This document shows positions 62,016 to 64,000 of a DNA stretch of 64,000 nucleotides, piece after piece. Source of the DNA: DASUSH01 sp963785155 (GTDB lineage: Bacteria > Actinomycetota > Thermoleophilia > Solirubrobacterales > 70-9). The notes beneath the pieces are model-generated. The model did not search any database. It was not told the DNA's origin and worked only from the letters and a program-made list of their open reading frames with translations. The translations under genes and the position numbers were made by a program. The stretch spans positions 620,001 to 684,000 of the forward strand of contig CAWAUB010000004.1 of the NCBI GenBank assembly GCA_963785155.1, read 5' to 3'. Each line of letters starts with the position of its first letter. The stretch's first letter is position 1.

Positions 62016-64000
62016 TTGGCTGACATCACCGAATCTGCCCCCACGCGGGGGAAGGCGCCGAGCGGCGCGGCTCTATCGAGCGATGAGCTCGAGCGCGCGA
62101 GCGAGTTCTCGCGCGAACCGATCCTGCTCGAGGGCGAGAAGCCTGCGGACCTGGCGCCCGGCACCGCCCGCTACATGGCGGTCCGCGACGCGCTCGCGGA
62201 GCTGGACGAGGGCGCCGAGCACCCGTCGATGAAGTGGCGCAGCGATTACTCGCTGTTCCTCGGTCTCGAGCGCGTCCTCGACGAGGACACACCGACCCTG
62301 AACGACGGCGCCGAGCTCTCCGCCCACCAGATCGACGCGCTCTCCGGCACGCTCGCGGCGCTCACGCTGGAGCTCGAGTCGCGCAACGGCAACGGCTCAA
62401 ACGGCGCCGCGAAGCGCGCGAAATCGAACGGCGACGCAGCCGAGTCGGAAGAAGTGAACGGCGAAGAGCCCGGTAACGGCGTCGCCCTGGCCGATCCCGA
62501 GGACCTGCTCGAGGAGGACGAGGAGCCCCAGGACTGGGAGGAGCAGGAGTCCGAGGTGGACGAGGACGCCCCGATCGACGAGGCGCCCGAGGACCCGGGC
62601 GCGAACCGCCGCTTCTGGTTCGAGCACGCGACCGGCGCCGGCAAGACGGTCGCCGCGGTGGGCTTCGTCGCCGCCTCCCGCACCGGCGGGATCCTGATCC
62701 TCACCCACCGCCGCAACCTCGTCGACCAGTTCATCGGTGAAATCTCGGACCGCGGATATGCCGACCGGCTCTCCCCGCCGCTCCTCGGAGACTCCGACCA
62801 TCCCTACGGCCCGGTCACTGTCGAGACCTACCAGTGGTTCGTCCGCAATGCGGGCAAGGTCTCGGACGCCTACTCGATCGTCATCTGCGACGAGGCCCAC
62901 ACCGCGCTGGGCGAGAAGACGAGCGCCTGCATCCGCAACTGGCAGAGCCCGGTCTTCATCGGAATGACCGCGACCGGCGCGCTGATCGCCCGCCACGTCG
63001 CCGACCTCTTCCCGACCCAGACATCGCGCTTCGACCTCGCTCAGGCCGCACGCCGCGGCGTGATCGCACCGCTTCGCTGCATCCGGATCCCTCCGGGCCC
63101 CGGCGTGCGGACGATCGCCAAGGTGCCGCTGCGCAAGGGCGAGGTGGACCAGGACTTCGACCAGGAGGAGCTCGCGAAGCTGCTCGACCAGGCGCCGTTC
63201 AACGTCGCGATCGCGGACCTCTACCGCTCCCGTTTCCGCAAGGTGCCCGGCGTCGTCTACACCGCCGGCGTCAAGCACGCGAACAACGTCGCCGCGGCCT
63301 TCCGCGATGCCGGGATGAAGGCGAAGGCGGTCTCAGGCGAGACGCCGAAGCGCGAGCTGAACGAGATCCTCGCGGCCTTCGAGCGCGGCGAGGTCGACGT
63401 CCTGTGCAACGCGATGCTGCTCGCCGAGGGCTGGAACTCGCCGCGGGCGACGATCTGCATGCACCTCGCGCCAACCGCCTCGCGGCGCATCTACCAACAG
63501 CGGGTCGGCCGCGTGACCCGGAGGAATCCGGGCAAGGAGGCCGGCCTGGTGATCGACCTCGTCCACCCGGCGACGACCCACGACGAGGCGGTCGTGAGCC
63601 TCCACAGCCTGCTCGATCGCGACGTCTACCGCGGCGGCGCGATCGTCGTCGGCCCGGTTCGCCGCGGCCGCGGCCGCCGTGTCCGCGTCGAGCGCCGGAT
63701 CGTGCCCGTCTCGGCCGATCCCGAGCGCCGCGTCGCGGTGCTCGAGCGGGAGCTCTGGCGGATCGCCGTCGAGCACCTCGACTACTCCGAGCAGCACGTC
63801 TGGGCAGCGCTCGCGGGCGCTCGCGTCAACCCGCAGGGGTGGCGCCGGGCGAAGGCGATGCTCCAGCACGACGCCTCGAAGGAGCTGCGCCGCCGCTTCC
63901 TGCTCACCTGCCTCCAGCGCAACCGCAACCACCAGCTTCGCCTCAAGGCCCTGAGCGAGATCACCGCGCTCCGCGATGCAGAGGCGTTCGACGACGCGAT
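62016..64000 (+). CDS. SF2 DEAD/DEAH helicase with acidic insert, 3' end outside window
   Basis: At least 661 residues, still open at the window end. An N-terminal region with SAHQIDALSGTLAAL (the Q-motif position) is separated from Walker A by about 75 residues that are extremely acidic (DLLEEDEEPQDWEEQESEVDED). Walker A is HATGAGKTVAA, the box is CDEAHTA, motif III is GMTATG, motif V AEGWNSPR and motif VI QQRVGRVTR. The start is TTG with GGAGG about ten bases upstream. The family resembles type III restriction/UvrB-like helicases in core, but no nuclease is seen yet. Confidence 0.88.
   Translation, partial: MADITESAPTRGKAPSGAALSSDELERASEFSREPILLEGEKPADLAPGTARYMAVRDALAELDEGAEHPSMKWRSDYSLFLGLERVLDEDTPTLNDGAELSAHQIDALSGTLAALTLELESRNGNGSNGAAKRAKSNGDAAESEEVNGEEPGNGVALADPEDLLEEDEEPQDWEEQESEVDEDAPIDEAPEDPGANRRFWFEHATGAGKTVAAVGFVAASRTGGILILTHRRNLVDQFIGEISDRGYADRLSPPLLGDSDHPYGPVTVETYQWFVRNAGKVSDAYSIVICDEAHTALGEKTSACIRNWQSPVFIGMTATGALIARHVADLFPTQTSRFDLAQAARRGVIAPLRCIRIPPGPGVRTIAKVPLRKGEVDQDFDQEELAKLLDQAPFNVAIADLYRSRFRKVPGVVYTAGVKHANNVAAAFRDAGMKAKAVSGETPKRELNEILAAFERGEVDVLCNAMLLAEGWNSPRATICMHLAPTASRRIYQQRVGRVTRRNPGKEAGLVIDLVHPATTHDEAVVSLHSLLDRDVYRGGAIVVGPVRRGRGRRVRVERRIVPVSADPERRVAVLERELWRIAVEHLDYSEQHVWAALAGARVNPQGWRRAKAMLQHDASKELRRRFLLTCLQRNRNHQLRLKALSEITALRDAEAFDDA

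Overview
The window is a high-GC (about 70%) bacterial chromosome segment with dense genes, many GTG/TTG starts and short spacers. The gene set (rpsF-ssb-rpsR-rplI next to dnaB, a DnaI/DnaC-type loader and purA; OmpR-type two-component genes; TadE-like pilus protein; many secreted proteins ending in basic or Ig-like tails; large LuxR regulators of the LAL type; DivIVA) suggests an actinobacterium. The style of the hypothetical proteins resembles Thermoleophilia/Solirubrobacterales. That taxonomic call is inference from protein style, not from a marker tree. I see no rRNA, CRISPR array, insertion sequence or prophage. There is one tRNA, tRNA-Arg(CCU).

Layout. 1-9.7 kb: acetyl-CoA synthetase (cut by the window start), a frame-broken HAD phosphatase, ACT-domain protein plus peptide deformylase, CBS protein, a nucleophile-less alpha/beta hydrolase, SDR, TadE-like protein, DUF2804-like protein. 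9.7-19.7 kb: biotin-dependent carboxylase alpha subunit, purA, the helicase loader and dnaB, then rplI-rpsR-(acidic protein)-ssb-rpsF. A lower-GC trypsin-like protease and a GNAT gene sit in the opposite direction between dnaB and rplI. 19.7-27.7 kb: a tight seven-gene minus-strand operon (response regulator, histidine kinase, HtrA lipoprotein, IMPase-family phosphatase, TreT-like and OtsA-like glucosyltransferases, lysyl-oxidase-like protein). It looks like an envelope/osmotic stress unit. 27.7-44.2 kb: M28-like membrane pseudopeptidase, FlgM-like small protein, thiL, two tandem beta-helix exported proteins, a LAL regulator, PBP1, MscS, HAD, CPBP protease, L,D-transpeptidase, epimerase and pyrE. 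44.2-57 kb: lipoprotein, CBU_0592-type membrane protein, aldehyde dehydrogenase, then a block of exported proteins (glycoside hydrolase, C25 gingipain-like peptidase, RTX protein, sialidase-like surface protein) ending in a second LAL regulator. 57-64 kb: DivIVA-HhH fusion, two hypotheticals, a TlpA-NfeD-SPFH-galT run, and an SF2 helicase cut by the window end.

Two window-wide patterns stand out. First, many genes start a few bases after a TAN3T hexamer, often TAGNCT/TAGNTT, with no Shine-Dalgarno. In six divergent pairs the two -10 hexamers overlap on opposite strands, which implies compact bidirectional leaderless promoters. Second, nine genes carry small indels that break an otherwise well-conserved reading frame, concentrated at 29-40 kb. 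This may be assembly error rather than real decay, and those genes are annotated across the break.
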